In this document: positions 1 to 7,783 of the stretch, piece by piece
Layout: every line of letters begins with the position of its first letter
Numbering within the stretch: the stretch's first letter is position 1
Source: Anaerolineales bacterium
GTDB taxonomy: Bacteria; Chloroflexota; Anaerolineae; Anaerolineales; UBA4823
Direction of reading: 5' to 3'
Length of the DNA: 64,000 nt
NCBI GenBank assembly: GCA_003105035.1
Contig: PQAL01000019.1
Span: forward strand, 124,001-188,000
The notes under the pieces: model-generated
Seen by the model: only the letters and a program-made list of their open reading frames with translations
Told to the model about the DNA's origin: nothing
Databases searched by the model: none
Position numbers and translations under genes: made by a program

Positions 1-1709
1 GGCACTGAGCTATTCTGCAGGATGCCGCGTACAGCCTGTGAGCTGGTGCGCGGCCTGGCTTGCAAGAGCAAAGCCACTGCACCTGCCACGTGAGGTGACG
101 ACATGGAAGTGCCGCTCATGGTGGTATATCCGCCTAATTCCAGCGGGTAGGTGGAGTAGATGTTTCCGCCTGGTGCACCGAGGTCTGGCTTAAGCGCTAA
201 ATCAGGTGAGAGGCCATAGGAACTGAAGGACGAGATCAATCCACCAGTTGGGCTGGGAAAGGAATCCATCTGGTCAGTCCAGGTAAGGGTTATGGGTGCA
301 GTTTGGGTATTCAGGAAATTACCATCTGCTTGAGAAATGCCCACGACCGGTGTAATCCCGTCAAGTGGTCCTCCAAGTGTGCCATTAAAGACACCAGGAG
401 CATTGTTAGAAATCAATACCGCCACGGCCCCGGCGTTGATTGCATTGGTAGCCTTTATGGCAAATGAGCATGTTCCTCGTACTGCATGGGCTACTTTCCC
501 TGTGAGTGATCCAGCTGGTAAAGCTGAGCATGCCAAGCCAACATTGACGATTTCACCTGTCCCAGCGGTAGGTGGATTGGGTGAAAATGTCATCGTGATG
601 TAACCAATTTTCCATCCATTTACCGTAAAGTATGGCAGCATCACATTGGTGTTATCGTAAGATGCTACCCCGATCACTTTATCACCCACACCGGGGGCAC
701 CGGCAGAATAGAGGCCGTTGGCACCATTGTTGCCGATGGACGCCACAACGACCATGCCCTTGTTAACCAGGCGATTGGCTGCCATAGCTGTTGGATATTG
801 CGGCCACTGGTAGGCTGAGCCGATGCTCATGTTGAGCACCTGCATGCCATCCGCAAGGGCTCTCTCCATGGCTGCAATCATTATGTCGGCAGTTGTGGAG
901 CCTTCACAGCCAAAGACACGGTAAGACCCGAACGTGACATCCGGAGCAACACCCTTCAAACCATTGGTTAGATCGTTGGCACCGATGATGCCCGCCACAT
1001 GAGTACCATGTCCATAACAGTCGTCTGGGTATAGATCAGGTGTTGGAACAGGATTATAGGATGGTGAGGTCGAATCGGCATTGAAGGCGTCCCCAACCAG
1101 GTCATAACCATAGGCAACACGGGCAGTTGGGAAAACAGTGCTGTTCGACCGAGCGACTCCGTCACCACCAAATGCCTGGTGATCGTAGTCAATACCGGTG
1201 TCCATCACTGCCACCTTGACCCCCATCCCGGTATAACCGAGCTCTGATTGGGCAACATCCGCGCCAATCATCGCCAAAGAGGTGAAGAGCTCAGGCTCTG
1301 ACGGTGTGGTTACCGGCATGGCAATGGTTTCCACAGGGTAGATGTTCTTCACGCCCGCCATACGGTTAAGCTTGCCTAGCTGGTCAGTTGTGATGGAAAT
1401 CGAGAAACCGTTGAACAGGGTGTCGAAAGCGTAGCGCTCGGTGTAGACCAGGCCTGCCTTTTTCGCATTCACCCGGAAAGCAGCTTTCTCAGCTTTAAGT
1501 GCAGCGAGATTGGTGCCATCCGCGGTGGGAGCGCTGGACAATTCGACAAACCACAATTGGGGTGTTTCGTCAACCATCTCTCCCGTTTCTGCTGAAGGAG
1601 GCGGGAATAATGGCTCGATCGGAACCACATCATCAGCAAAAACAGGCACGACGATCAGGCTTAATAAAAGTGTGACCACAAGCATGGAAAAAATGATTTT
1701 CTTAGACAC
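1..1709 (-). CDS. Secreted S8 subtilisin-like serine protease with PA domain (C-terminus cut by window edge)
   Basis: The frame is open from a GTG at 1709 to the window start, about 569 codons. The start has GGAGG at 1715-1719, five bases upstream, and encodes a basic-hydrophobic signal peptide ending near VFA-DD. The peptidase S8 triad is intact: Asp170 in MDTGID, His234 in GHGTHVAG and Ser535 in GTSMSSPH. An inhibitor-I9-like propeptide lies at about residues 45-115. A protease-associated domain is inserted between His and Ser, with the stretch GKVAHAVRGTCSFAIKA. This indicates an exported endopeptidase that matures by propeptide removal. It is divergent from the second subtilase at 2627. 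The C-terminal domains are outside the window. Confidence 0.93.
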   Translation of the reverse strand, partial: MSKKIIFSMLVVTLLLSLIVVPVFADDVVPIEPLFPPPSAETGEMVDETPQLWFVELSSAPTADGTNLAALKAEKAAFRVNAKKAGLVYTERYAFDTLFNGFSISITTDQLGKLNRMAGVKNIYPVETIAMPVTTPSEPELFTSLAMIGADVAQSELGYTGMGVKVAVMDTGIDYDHQAFGGDGVARSNSTVFPTARVAYGYDLVGDAFNADSTSPSYNPVPTPDLYPDDCYGHGTHVAGIIGANDLTNGLKGVAPDVTFGSYRVFGCEGSTTADIMIAAMERALADGMQVLNMSIGSAYQWPQYPTAMAANRLVNKGMVVVASIGNNGANGLYSAGAPGVGDKVIGVASYDNTNVMLPYFTVNGWKIGYITMTFSPNPPTAGTGEIVNVGLACSALPAGSLTGKVAHAVRGTCSFAIKATNAINAGAVAVLISNNAPGVFNGTLGGPLDGITPVVGISQADGNFLNTQTAPITLTWTDQMDSFPSPTGGLISSFSSYGLSPDLALKPDLGAPGGNIYSTYPLELGGYTTMSGTSMSSPHVAGAVALLLQARPRTSSQAVRGILQNSSV

Positions 1710-2086
1710 ATTATCCTCCGTTTGGTTTGGGTAAGATTTTGTCTTCCAGAAGACACAAGATCATTATCTTATGCAGTACCAATAAACCGTAACTTCACCT
1801 CCTCATATAACAACGGTCCCAATGCCCCCTTTTGTAAAGTTCCAAGAATCGAGTGAGACCTCTAGCTATTGGTATGTCCATCATCCTCCTTTCTGCTCAC
1901 CGAGCATATGCAGGCAGCAAGAAAAAGCTACAACAACATTGACCATACCTGGCCGGCTTCGCAATTGGCTCCCCAATAGGATGCTTCAATAATCTCTGCG
2001 ACCAGTCCCCTGTTGGATCATCGCCTACCAATGAGTTATATTTTCAATTCGTTAACTTAGTTACAGAGTAGATTGAACGCAAATCT
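1710..2086 (-). promoter_or_regulatory. Long 5' leader of the minus-strand subtilase
   Basis: About 370 nt separate the predicted transcription start from the GTG at 1709. On the minus strand it contains AGAAAGGAGG (1885-1894), a very strong match to the anti-Shine-Dalgarno, but more than 170 nt from the gene start. Two ATGs follow it immediately and open a 29-codon frame ending in TGA near 1797. The spacing (0 or 3 bases) is too short for normal initiation, so I do not call it a gene. The plus-strand leaders of this region carry the same misplaced strong SD. Confidence 0.4.
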
Positions 2087-2115
2087 ATTATAGCAAATGA
2101 TACTATCCATGTCTA
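2087..2115 (-). promoter_or_regulatory. Sigma-70-type promoter for the minus-strand subtilase
   Basis: Read on the minus strand, TAGACA (2110-2115) is separated by exactly 17 bases from TATAAT (2087-2092). The -35 matches TTGACA at five of six bases and the -10 is perfect. The only downstream gene is the protease starting at 1709. Confidence 0.7.
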
Positions 2116-2365
2116 TTATTTAGCTTTTGTCTATTTCTTTAGCACGGAGAGCTATTCACCATCAATGGTCTCAAAAAGAGACGGCAGGGGAATTGGTCGG
2201 TGTAATCACTTGGCTGTGGTGAAGCAAGCAAAAGCAGGTTCTTCACTCAGCTTGTTAAACCTTCCTGTTATCAAGATGGATAGAATTTTAATAATCAACT
2301 CGCAATATTAATTGCTATTCTGGCATAAATTTAGGGAAAGAATGGCAAAATCATGAAAAATCTAG

Positions 2366-2394
2366 TTGACTTGCTCAAAATAAGTTGCTATAAT
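2366..2394 (+). promoter_or_regulatory. Sigma-70 promoter, cassette copy A
   Basis: TTGACT (2366-2371), 17 bases, TATAAT (2389-2394). The same hexamers and spacing recur in copies B and C, which supports function by conservation. Confidence 0.85.
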
Positions 2395-2399
2395 CAGGT

Positions 2400-2626
2400 C
2401 ACGGTCTAAACAAAACGCAGTAGCACCGCCGAAGTGCAGATCTACAGGGAGATCAGCCATAATTGTTTGTTGCATTTAAAAGGATAGAAAGGAGGTGTCA
2501 GCCCACCAATCTACCTGGTCTAAAAGACCAGTAATATCCCCTATCTGGTCGTTGAACGCGAAATCCCAGGGGATGCGTTTTTAAAATATCACATATTCCG
2601 TACCGATCAATGAGAGGAGGACGTAC
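2400..2626 (+). promoter_or_regulatory. Structured 5' leader, cassette copy A
   Basis: Predicted untranslated leader of about 225 nt. Elements in order: GATCT/AGATC hairpin (2439-2454); AGAAAGGAGGTG (2486-2497), the exact complement of a 16S rRNA 3' end; GGTG/CACC hairpin (2494-2507) overlapping that SD; ATCCCC (2536-2541) pairing with GGGGAT (2569-2574); and CGTAC (2599-2603) pairing with GTACG (2623-2627), which places the true SD AGGAGG (2615-2620) in a loop and the GTG start at the stem foot. I know no named riboswitch that matches. The structural reading is inference from three related copies. Confidence 0.6.
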
Positions 2627-5605
2627 GTGAAACGATTATTATATCTAACCATAATAGTGGTGTTGTTAGCAGGCTTCCTGCCAGTAGCCAGCCTGGCTCA
2701 AGCCCCTCAATCCAAGGGAGGAAATCTTACTGAAAGCCCCAACGGGGTCTATATTGTCCAGATGCTGGACGAACCTGTGGTTGCTTATGAAGGCGGTATC
2801 CCTGGCCTGAAGGCCACTGCACCCAAGAACGGCGATAAGATCGACCCCTATAGCCCAACTGTGGTAGCCTATGACAATTATTTGAAAGGCAAGCATGACC
2901 AGGCCTTGGGAAAAGTGGGTGGTGGTAAGAAGCTATATAGCTATACCTACAGCTTCAATGGCTTTGCCGCCCAATTGAGCCTGGACCAGGCCAACAAGAT
3001 GACCTCCGTCGACGGCGTCAAGGTGGTGACCCCCGATGCGCTGCAAACGATGGATACCTCATCTACTTATAAATTCCTTGAATTGAATGCACCGGGTGGG
3101 TTGTGGGATCAACTTGGTGGAACAGCCGGTGCCGGTGAAGGCATGATCATTGGCATTATCGACTCGGGTATCTGGCCTGAGAGCCTGAGCTTCACCGACC
3201 GTGTCGACAGGAATGGCGACCCAGCTGCCAAGGGCAAGCTGGTTTACCAACAGATCCCCGGCTGGCACGGCAAGTGTACCCCCGGTGAGCAGTTCAACGC
3301 CTCCATGTGTAACCAGAAGCTGATCGGCGCCCAGTGGTTCAATGCCGGGTGGGGCGGTGATGCAGGTATCGATGCCCAACGCCCCTGGGAGTTCAACTCG
3401 GTGCGCGATTACAACGGCCACGGCAGCCACACTTCTTCTACTTCAGGTGGTAACTATGGAGTCTTAGCGACCGGTCCGACTGAAGCATTCGGCAAGATCA
3501 GCGGTATGGCACCCCGTGCCCGTATTGCCATGTACAAGGCCTTGTGGTCCACCGAGGATGCCTCCACAGCCAGCGGAAACACCTCCGATCTCGTGGCAGC
3601 CATTGACCAGGCGGTGGCGGATGGCGTGGATGTGATCAACTACTCGATCAGCGGTTCCCTCACCAACTTCCTGGATCCGGTAATGGTCGCTTACCTTTAT
3701 GCGGCGCGTGCCGGTGTGTTTGTCTCCTGCTCGGCTGGTAACAGTGGCCCCACCACCGCCACGGTTGCACACCCCGGCCCGTGGGTGACGACCGTTGCTG
3801 CCGGTACCCACAACCGTAGTGCGGTTGGCTCTGTGACTTTAGGTAATGGCTCGACCTACTATGGATCATCAGTATCTGTGGTCTCCGTTACAGCTCCTTT
3901 GATTGACTCAATCGCTGCCGGATTACCCGGTGCAGACCCGACACAAGTTGCGTTGTGCTATAGCTCGCTCGACGGTGGTAATGTGCTCGATCCTGCTAAA
4001 GTGGCCGGCAAGATTGTAGTCTGTGACCGGGGCGTGACCGCCCGGGTGAATAAGAGCCTGGCGGTGAAGGAAGCCGGTGGTGTCGGGATGATCCTATTGA
4101 ATCCTACTTCCGCCACACTAAATGCCGATTTCCACTCCGTTCCGACAGTGCATCTGCAAAACACAGACTACGCAGCTGTCCACGCTTATGCTGCCACCGC
4201 AGGTGCTACCGCAACCATCAATCCAGCGACTATCGAATATAACACCCCTGCTCCATATACCGCTTCCTTCTCGTCCCGTGGACCATTGCGCGCAGGTGGT
4301 GGTGACCTGCTCAAGCCGGATGTGATGGCTCCGGGCGTGGACATCCTCGCGGCAGTATCCCCAGCCAGTGGTGGCGGTTTGAATTTCAACCTGTATCAAG
4401 GCACGTCCATGTCAGCACCGCATGTGGCGGGCGTGGCGGCTCTGCTGATGCAGGCCCACCCCGACTGGACCGTAATGATGGTCAAGTCGGCCCTGATGAC
4501 CTCCGCGTATGACGTCCTGGATGGACCGAACACCAATCCGCTGGTGATTTTCCGCCAGGGTGCCGGTCACATCAAGCCCAACAGCGCGGTGAATCCCGGC
4601 CTGGTGTACAATGCCGGCTGGAATGACTGGCTGGCTTTCTTGTGCGGCACGACTACGGGTGTTGCCCCTGCTACTTGTAGTGCATTAGCTGGGCTGGGCT
4701 ACTCGCTGGATCCGAGCGACCTGAATGTGGCTTCCATTGCCATCGGCGACCTGGCAGGAGTACAGACGATCACCCGCAAGGTGACCAACGTCGGAACAAG
4801 CGCAGCCACCTACACTGCTTCCTACACTGGCATGGGCGGGTTCAATGTCGTGATCGCGCCTACATCGCTATCACTCAATCCGGGTCAGACGAAGTCATTC
4901 ACTGTGATCTTCACCCGCACCACGGCTGCATTGAATGCATACACTGGCGGACAGCTCACCTGGACAGATGGCACGCACAGCGTGCGCATCCCCATGGTAG
5001 TACAACCAGTCGCCCTAGCAGCGCCAGCACAGGTTTCTGGCAGCTACACAGTAGTCTTTGGATATAACGGAGATTTCACGGCAACTCCGCGCGGCCTGGT
5101 TCCGGCAACTACATTTACTGACTCAATCAGCACCGGCCAACAGCAATACTATCCCGTGACTGTGCCAGCTGGTAGCACCTATGCCCGCTTCTCGCTTTTC
5201 GATGCCAACGTCATCCCAGCCAGTGACCTTGACCTGGTTGTTTATCGCTGTGGTGATCCAACCTGTGCGACAGGAACACAAGTAGGCTCAAGTGGAGGTG
5301 GAACATCTGCAGAAGAAGTCAACCTGCTGAATCCCACAGCTGCTACCTACCTGGTGCTTGTCGATGGTTATGCCACGCCCAACAACCAGCCAGCCACCTT
5401 CACCCTGTTCACCTGGGTGCTGGGCACTGCTGATGAGGGTAACATGACGGTCACCGCACCCACAACTGCGGTCATTGGAACCACCGGCATGATCGACCTG
5501 ACCTTCAGCGGACTCGCAGCTGGGACCAAGTATCTGGGCAGTGTGGCTTACTCCGGTATCGCTGGCCTGCCAAACCCCACCATCGTGCGTGTGGACACAC
5601 CATAA
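2627..5605 (+). CDS. Secreted cucumisin-like S8 subtilase
   Basis: A 992-residue exported serine endopeptidase. It starts at GTG with AGGAGG six bases upstream. Layout: signal peptide 1-24; inhibitor I9 propeptide at about 40-140; catalytic domain with Asp179 in IIDSGIWPES (the hallmark of cucumisin-type subtilases), His265 in NGHGSHTSS and Ser594 in GTSMSAPH; a PA domain at about 430-530 between His and Ser (GKIVVCDRG); a fibronectin-III-like domain at about 690-790; and a C-terminal pre-peptidase-type beta domain. All catalytic residues are present. It follows cassette copy A and is closed by a strong terminator, so it is probably monocistronic. The probable role is digestion of extracellular protein. 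Confidence 0.95.
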   Translation: MKRLLYLTIIVVLLAGFLPVASLAQAPQSKGGNLTESPNGVYIVQMLDEPVVAYEGGIPGLKATAPKNGDKIDPYSPTVVAYDNYLKGKHDQALGKVGGGKKLYSYTYSFNGFAAQLSLDQANKMTSVDGVKVVTPDALQTMDTSSTYKFLELNAPGGLWDQLGGTAGAGEGMIIGIIDSGIWPESLSFTDRVDRNGDPAAKGKLVYQQIPGWHGKCTPGEQFNASMCNQKLIGAQWFNAGWGGDAGIDAQRPWEFNSVRDYNGHGSHTSSTSGGNYGVLATGPTEAFGKISGMAPRARIAMYKALWSTEDASTASGNTSDLVAAIDQAVADGVDVINYSISGSLTNFLDPVMVAYLYAARAGVFVSCSAGNSGPTTATVAHPGPWVTTVAAGTHNRSAVGSVTLGNGSTYYGSSVSVVSVTAPLIDSIAAGLPGADPTQVALCYSSLDGGNVLDPAKVAGKIVVCDRGVTARVNKSLAVKEAGGVGMILLNPTSATLNADFHSVPTVHLQNTDYAAVHAYAATAGATATINPATIEYNTPAPYTASFSSRGPLRAGGGDLLKPDVMAPGVDILAAVSPASGGGLNFNLYQGTSMSAPHVAGVAALLMQAHPDWTVMMVKSALMTSAYDVLDGPNTNPLVIFRQGAGHIKPNSAVNPGLVYNAGWNDWLAFLCGTTTGVAPATCSALAGLGYSLDPSDLNVASIAIGDLAGVQTITRKVTNVGTSAATYTASYTGMGGFNVVIAPTSLSLNPGQTKSFTVIFTRTTAALNAYTGGQLTWTDGTHSVRIPMVVQPVALAAPAQVSGSYTVVFGYNGDFTATPRGLVPATTFTDSISTGQQQYYPVTVPAGSTYARFSLFDANVIPASDLDLVVYRCGDPTCATGTQVGSSGGGTSAEEVNLLNPTAATYLVLVDGYATPNNQPATFTLFTWVLGTADEGNMTVTAPTTAVIGTTGMIDLTFSGLAAGTKYLGSVAYSGIAGLPNPTIVRVDTP

Positions 5606-5635
5606 CCAGCTTATCCACATTTTGTATTATCGATC

Positions 5636-5670
5636 ATCAGGTTGGCAGGCTTACCTGCCAACCTGATTTT
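5636..5670 (+). terminator. Intrinsic terminator after the subtilase
   Basis: A perfect 14-bp stem (5636-5649 with 5654-5667, core AGGTTGGCAGG/CCTGCCAACCT) with a CTTA loop, followed by a short T run. Confidence 0.9.
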
Positions 5671-5816
5671 CAATAACTGTCAGATTGAAGCACAATGAAG
5701 TTCGGTTATGTCCTGGGTGTTCTTCCTGGCGTATGCCGATTCATGATCATCAGGTTATAGGTGAGTATATCTCTGTTTTTTTTTGTGAAATGACGTTCTC
5801 GTAATTGGAGGTTAGG

Positions 5817-6434
5817 TTGAAAGGAATTGTCCTGGCTTTATTCGTGATATTTCTGCTCCTGGGCGCTGGCGTAGCCGCGGCTTCATCTACAACCGTGTAT
5901 TTACCGATTGCATCCAATATGAATACGCCAACACCCACGCCAAACCTCAGCCCGATATTATTCCCCAATGGGGACTTTGAACAAGGTGCGACGATATGGG
6001 TAGAATCTTCTACTCAGGGATACGAATTGATCCTCGAACAATATCCCTACGGGCTTCCTGCAACCATTCCACCCTACAATGGTCGCTGGGTGGCATGGTT
6101 AGGATTTGTTGATATCGAATACTCGACGATCAGCCAGCAAATCCTGGTTCCATATAACCACCCATATCTGTCATACTGGATATGGATCGATTCTGAAGAT
6201 CCTAATTGTGGTATTGCATACGACCTCGCCCAGGTGACAGTTAATGGTGCAACAGTAGATGAATATTACCTGTGTACGGCTACCAAAACAAATGGCTGGG
6301 TACAAAGAGTGGTAGATTTGCATGCCTATCGAGGAGAAACAGTTGAGATAAAATTTGGGGGATTTACGGATCTATATTATCAAAGCGGCTTGTTCATCGA
6401 TCACGTTACCTTCCAGGTTAGCGAGGATGGGTAA
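5817..6434 (+). CDS. Small secreted protein with beta-sandwich-like domain
   Basis: About 205 residues. I place the start at TTG 5817, because GGAGG at 5807-5811 is five bases upstream; a longer frame from TTG 5805 would overlap the SD. It has a signal peptide (LKGIVLALFVIFLLLGAG), then the motif VYLPIASN and a Thr-Pro linker often seen in secreted Chloroflexota proteins. A domain starting FPNGDFEQG and ending near IDHVTFQV resembles carbohydrate-binding or MAM-type jelly rolls. No catalytic residues are recognised. It follows a terminator and has no obvious partner. The exact function is unknown. Confidence 0.75.
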   Translation: MKGIVLALFVIFLLLGAGVAAASSTTVYLPIASNMNTPTPTPNLSPILFPNGDFEQGATIWVESSTQGYELILEQYPYGLPATIPPYNGRWVAWLGFVDIEYSTISQQILVPYNHPYLSYWIWIDSEDPNCGIAYDLAQVTVNGATVDEYYLCTATKTNGWVQRVVDLHAYRGETVEIKFGGFTDLYYQSGLFIDHVTFQVSEDG

Positions 6435-6688
6435 TCGCTTTCGGATAAGTGAACTTGATAATCTCGCTAGATCCGCGGGGGCGGAAAATTGAGGCTTGAA
6501 GTACATGGTCTTCAAACAACCCGCTATTCTTTGTATATTCTTAATTCTCGAATTTCAGAAATTCTAACTGGGTATACTGGTAATATTCTTCTCATTCGCC
6601 TGTAAAATTATGCGAATATCAGGCCTTGCTTAAGATCTGCTCACTGCATGAATAAACCCAAATCAACTAGTTTCACGGGAGGAAAATA

Positions 6689-7357
6689 ATGGAATATTAC
6701 GCCACCCCACAAGACATCCATACCAAAGGCAAGCAATGGCTCGACCACATCGCTCCCTTCAATACCCATAAAATGGAGCTCAATGCGGCCAGATCTGCCT
6801 TACTGGTGATCGACATGCAAAACTTCTTCCTTGACCCGGCTTCGCCCAGCTTCACCTGTGGTGGGCAGGCAATCCTGCCCAACCTCAAAACGCTAATCCA
6901 GGCTTACCGGAAAGCCAACCTCCCGGTCATCTACACCCGCCATGTACACCACCCCGACCTGTTGGATGCCGGCATCATGCGTTGGTGGTGGCCGGGCATG
7001 TGCCGTGAGGGTTACCCGGAAAGCGAGGTCCATCCAGACCTGGCACCACAGCCCGGTGAAAAGCAGGTGCTTAAGCACCGCTATTCGTCCTTCTACAACA
7101 CCGACCTGGAGACCATCCTGCGCGTGATGAAGGTGGAAGATTTGGTAATCAGCGGCATCATGACCAATATGTGCTGCGAATCGACTGCCCGAGATGCCTA
7201 TTTTCGCGATTACCGGGTCTTCTTCCTGGCTGACGGGACGGGCAGCATCACTGAGGAAATGCACCTGGCCAGCCTGCTCAACCTGGCTTTCGGTTTCGCC
7301 TGGGTGACCAGCGTGGATAGCCTTCTTGCCCAGTTAAAAGTCACCGCAACCGGTTAG
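6689..7357 (+). CDS. Isochorismatase-family cysteine hydrolase
   Basis: A 222-residue cytoplasmic hydrolase. The start ATG has GGGAGG upstream. The family triad is visible: Asp42 in LLVIDMQNFF, a Lys at 129 in VLKHRYSSF, and Cys162 in TNMCCESTARDA. Members cleave amide or vinyl-ether bonds (nicotinamide, N-carbamoyl compounds, biuret, isochorismate). The sequence does not tell the substrate, and there are no metabolic neighbours to guide it. It lies alone between two secreted-protein units. Confidence 0.9.
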   Translation: MEYYATPQDIHTKGKQWLDHIAPFNTHKMELNAARSALLVIDMQNFFLDPASPSFTCGGQAILPNLKTLIQAYRKANLPVIYTRHVHHPDLLDAGIMRWWWPGMCREGYPESEVHPDLAPQPGEKQVLKHRYSSFYNTDLETILRVMKVEDLVISGIMTNMCCESTARDAYFRDYRVFFLADGTGSITEEMHLASLLNLAFGFAWVTSVDSLLAQLKVTATG

Positions 7358-7534
7358 CTGCCTGGAATATTTTTGAAATATGCTCTGGGCAAGAATTTTA
7401 CAACTTTGGTCGAGCAAACATCGCATAGATTCCTCCGTAATCAAGAATGATAGAATCAAATCGCTGGGTATGCAAATATTATTGCTAATTTATTTATTTT
7501 AAGGTATAAGCTGGCAAAATCAGGCGGAATCGAA

Positions 7535-7563
7535 TTGACTTGCTCAAAAATAGTTGCTATAAT
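7535..7563 (+). promoter_or_regulatory. Sigma-70 promoter, cassette copy B
   Basis: TTGACT (7535-7540), 17 bases, TATAAT (7558-7563), with hexamers and spacing identical to copy A. Confidence 0.85.
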
Positions 7564-7569
7564 CTAATC

Positions 7570-7783
7570 ACGGTCTAAACGAGACGCAATCGCTTGCAGA
7601 AGGATAGATCTACAGGGAGATCAGTCAGAAGTTTTTTTCCTTTAATTGGTCAGAAAGGAGGTGTTTTCACACCGATCGATCTGGTCTTGCATATCAATAA
7701 TATCCCCAATCTAATCATGGCATGCTGATTCTCAGGGGATGCCAAAAAAATATTGCGTACCAATCAATGAGAGGAGGACGTAC
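7570..7783 (+). promoter_or_regulatory. Structured 5' leader, cassette copy B
   Basis: It has the same order of elements as copy A: AGATCTACAGGGAGATCA hairpin; AGAAAGGAGGTG (7652-7663); hairpin GGTGT-TTTC-ACACC (7660-7673); ATCCCC (7702-7707) with GGGGAT (7735-7740); and CGTAC/GTACG flanking the true SD AGGAGG. The fifth pair of the SD hairpin is T-A here and C-G in copy C, a compensatory change. Confidence 0.6.

Larger units (their letters stand above)
2271..2629 (+). repeat. Expression cassette repeat, copy A (promoter, leader, start)
   Basis: This is the first of three diverged direct repeats of about 350 bp (others at 7441-7786 and 11689-12046). It begins at TCAAGA(A)TGATAGAA-like sequence and runs to the GTG start codon. 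The best conserved blocks are the promoter, ACGGTCTAA, AGATCTACAGGGAGATCA, GAAAGGAGGTG, the ATCCCC/GGGGAT pair and CAATGAGAGGAGGACGTACG. Similarity continues into the signal peptide of the gene. Confidence 0.85.

Noticed and set aside
1797-1884. Minus-strand 29-codon ORF directly after AGAAAGGAGG
   Set aside because: The ATG codons are 0 and 3 bases from the SD, too close for initiation, and the peptide has no recognisable feature.
2400-2626. Resemblance of the cassette leaders to a cyclic-di-GMP riboswitch (ACGCA element)
   Set aside because: Only a short ACGCA block is shared; the other conserved GEMM sequences and pairing pattern are absent.
7739-7783. ATG 7739 as start of the phosphoesterase fusion
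   Set aside because: It lies inside the conserved leader and would put non-signal residues before a clear signal peptide; the GTG with SD is conserved with copy A.
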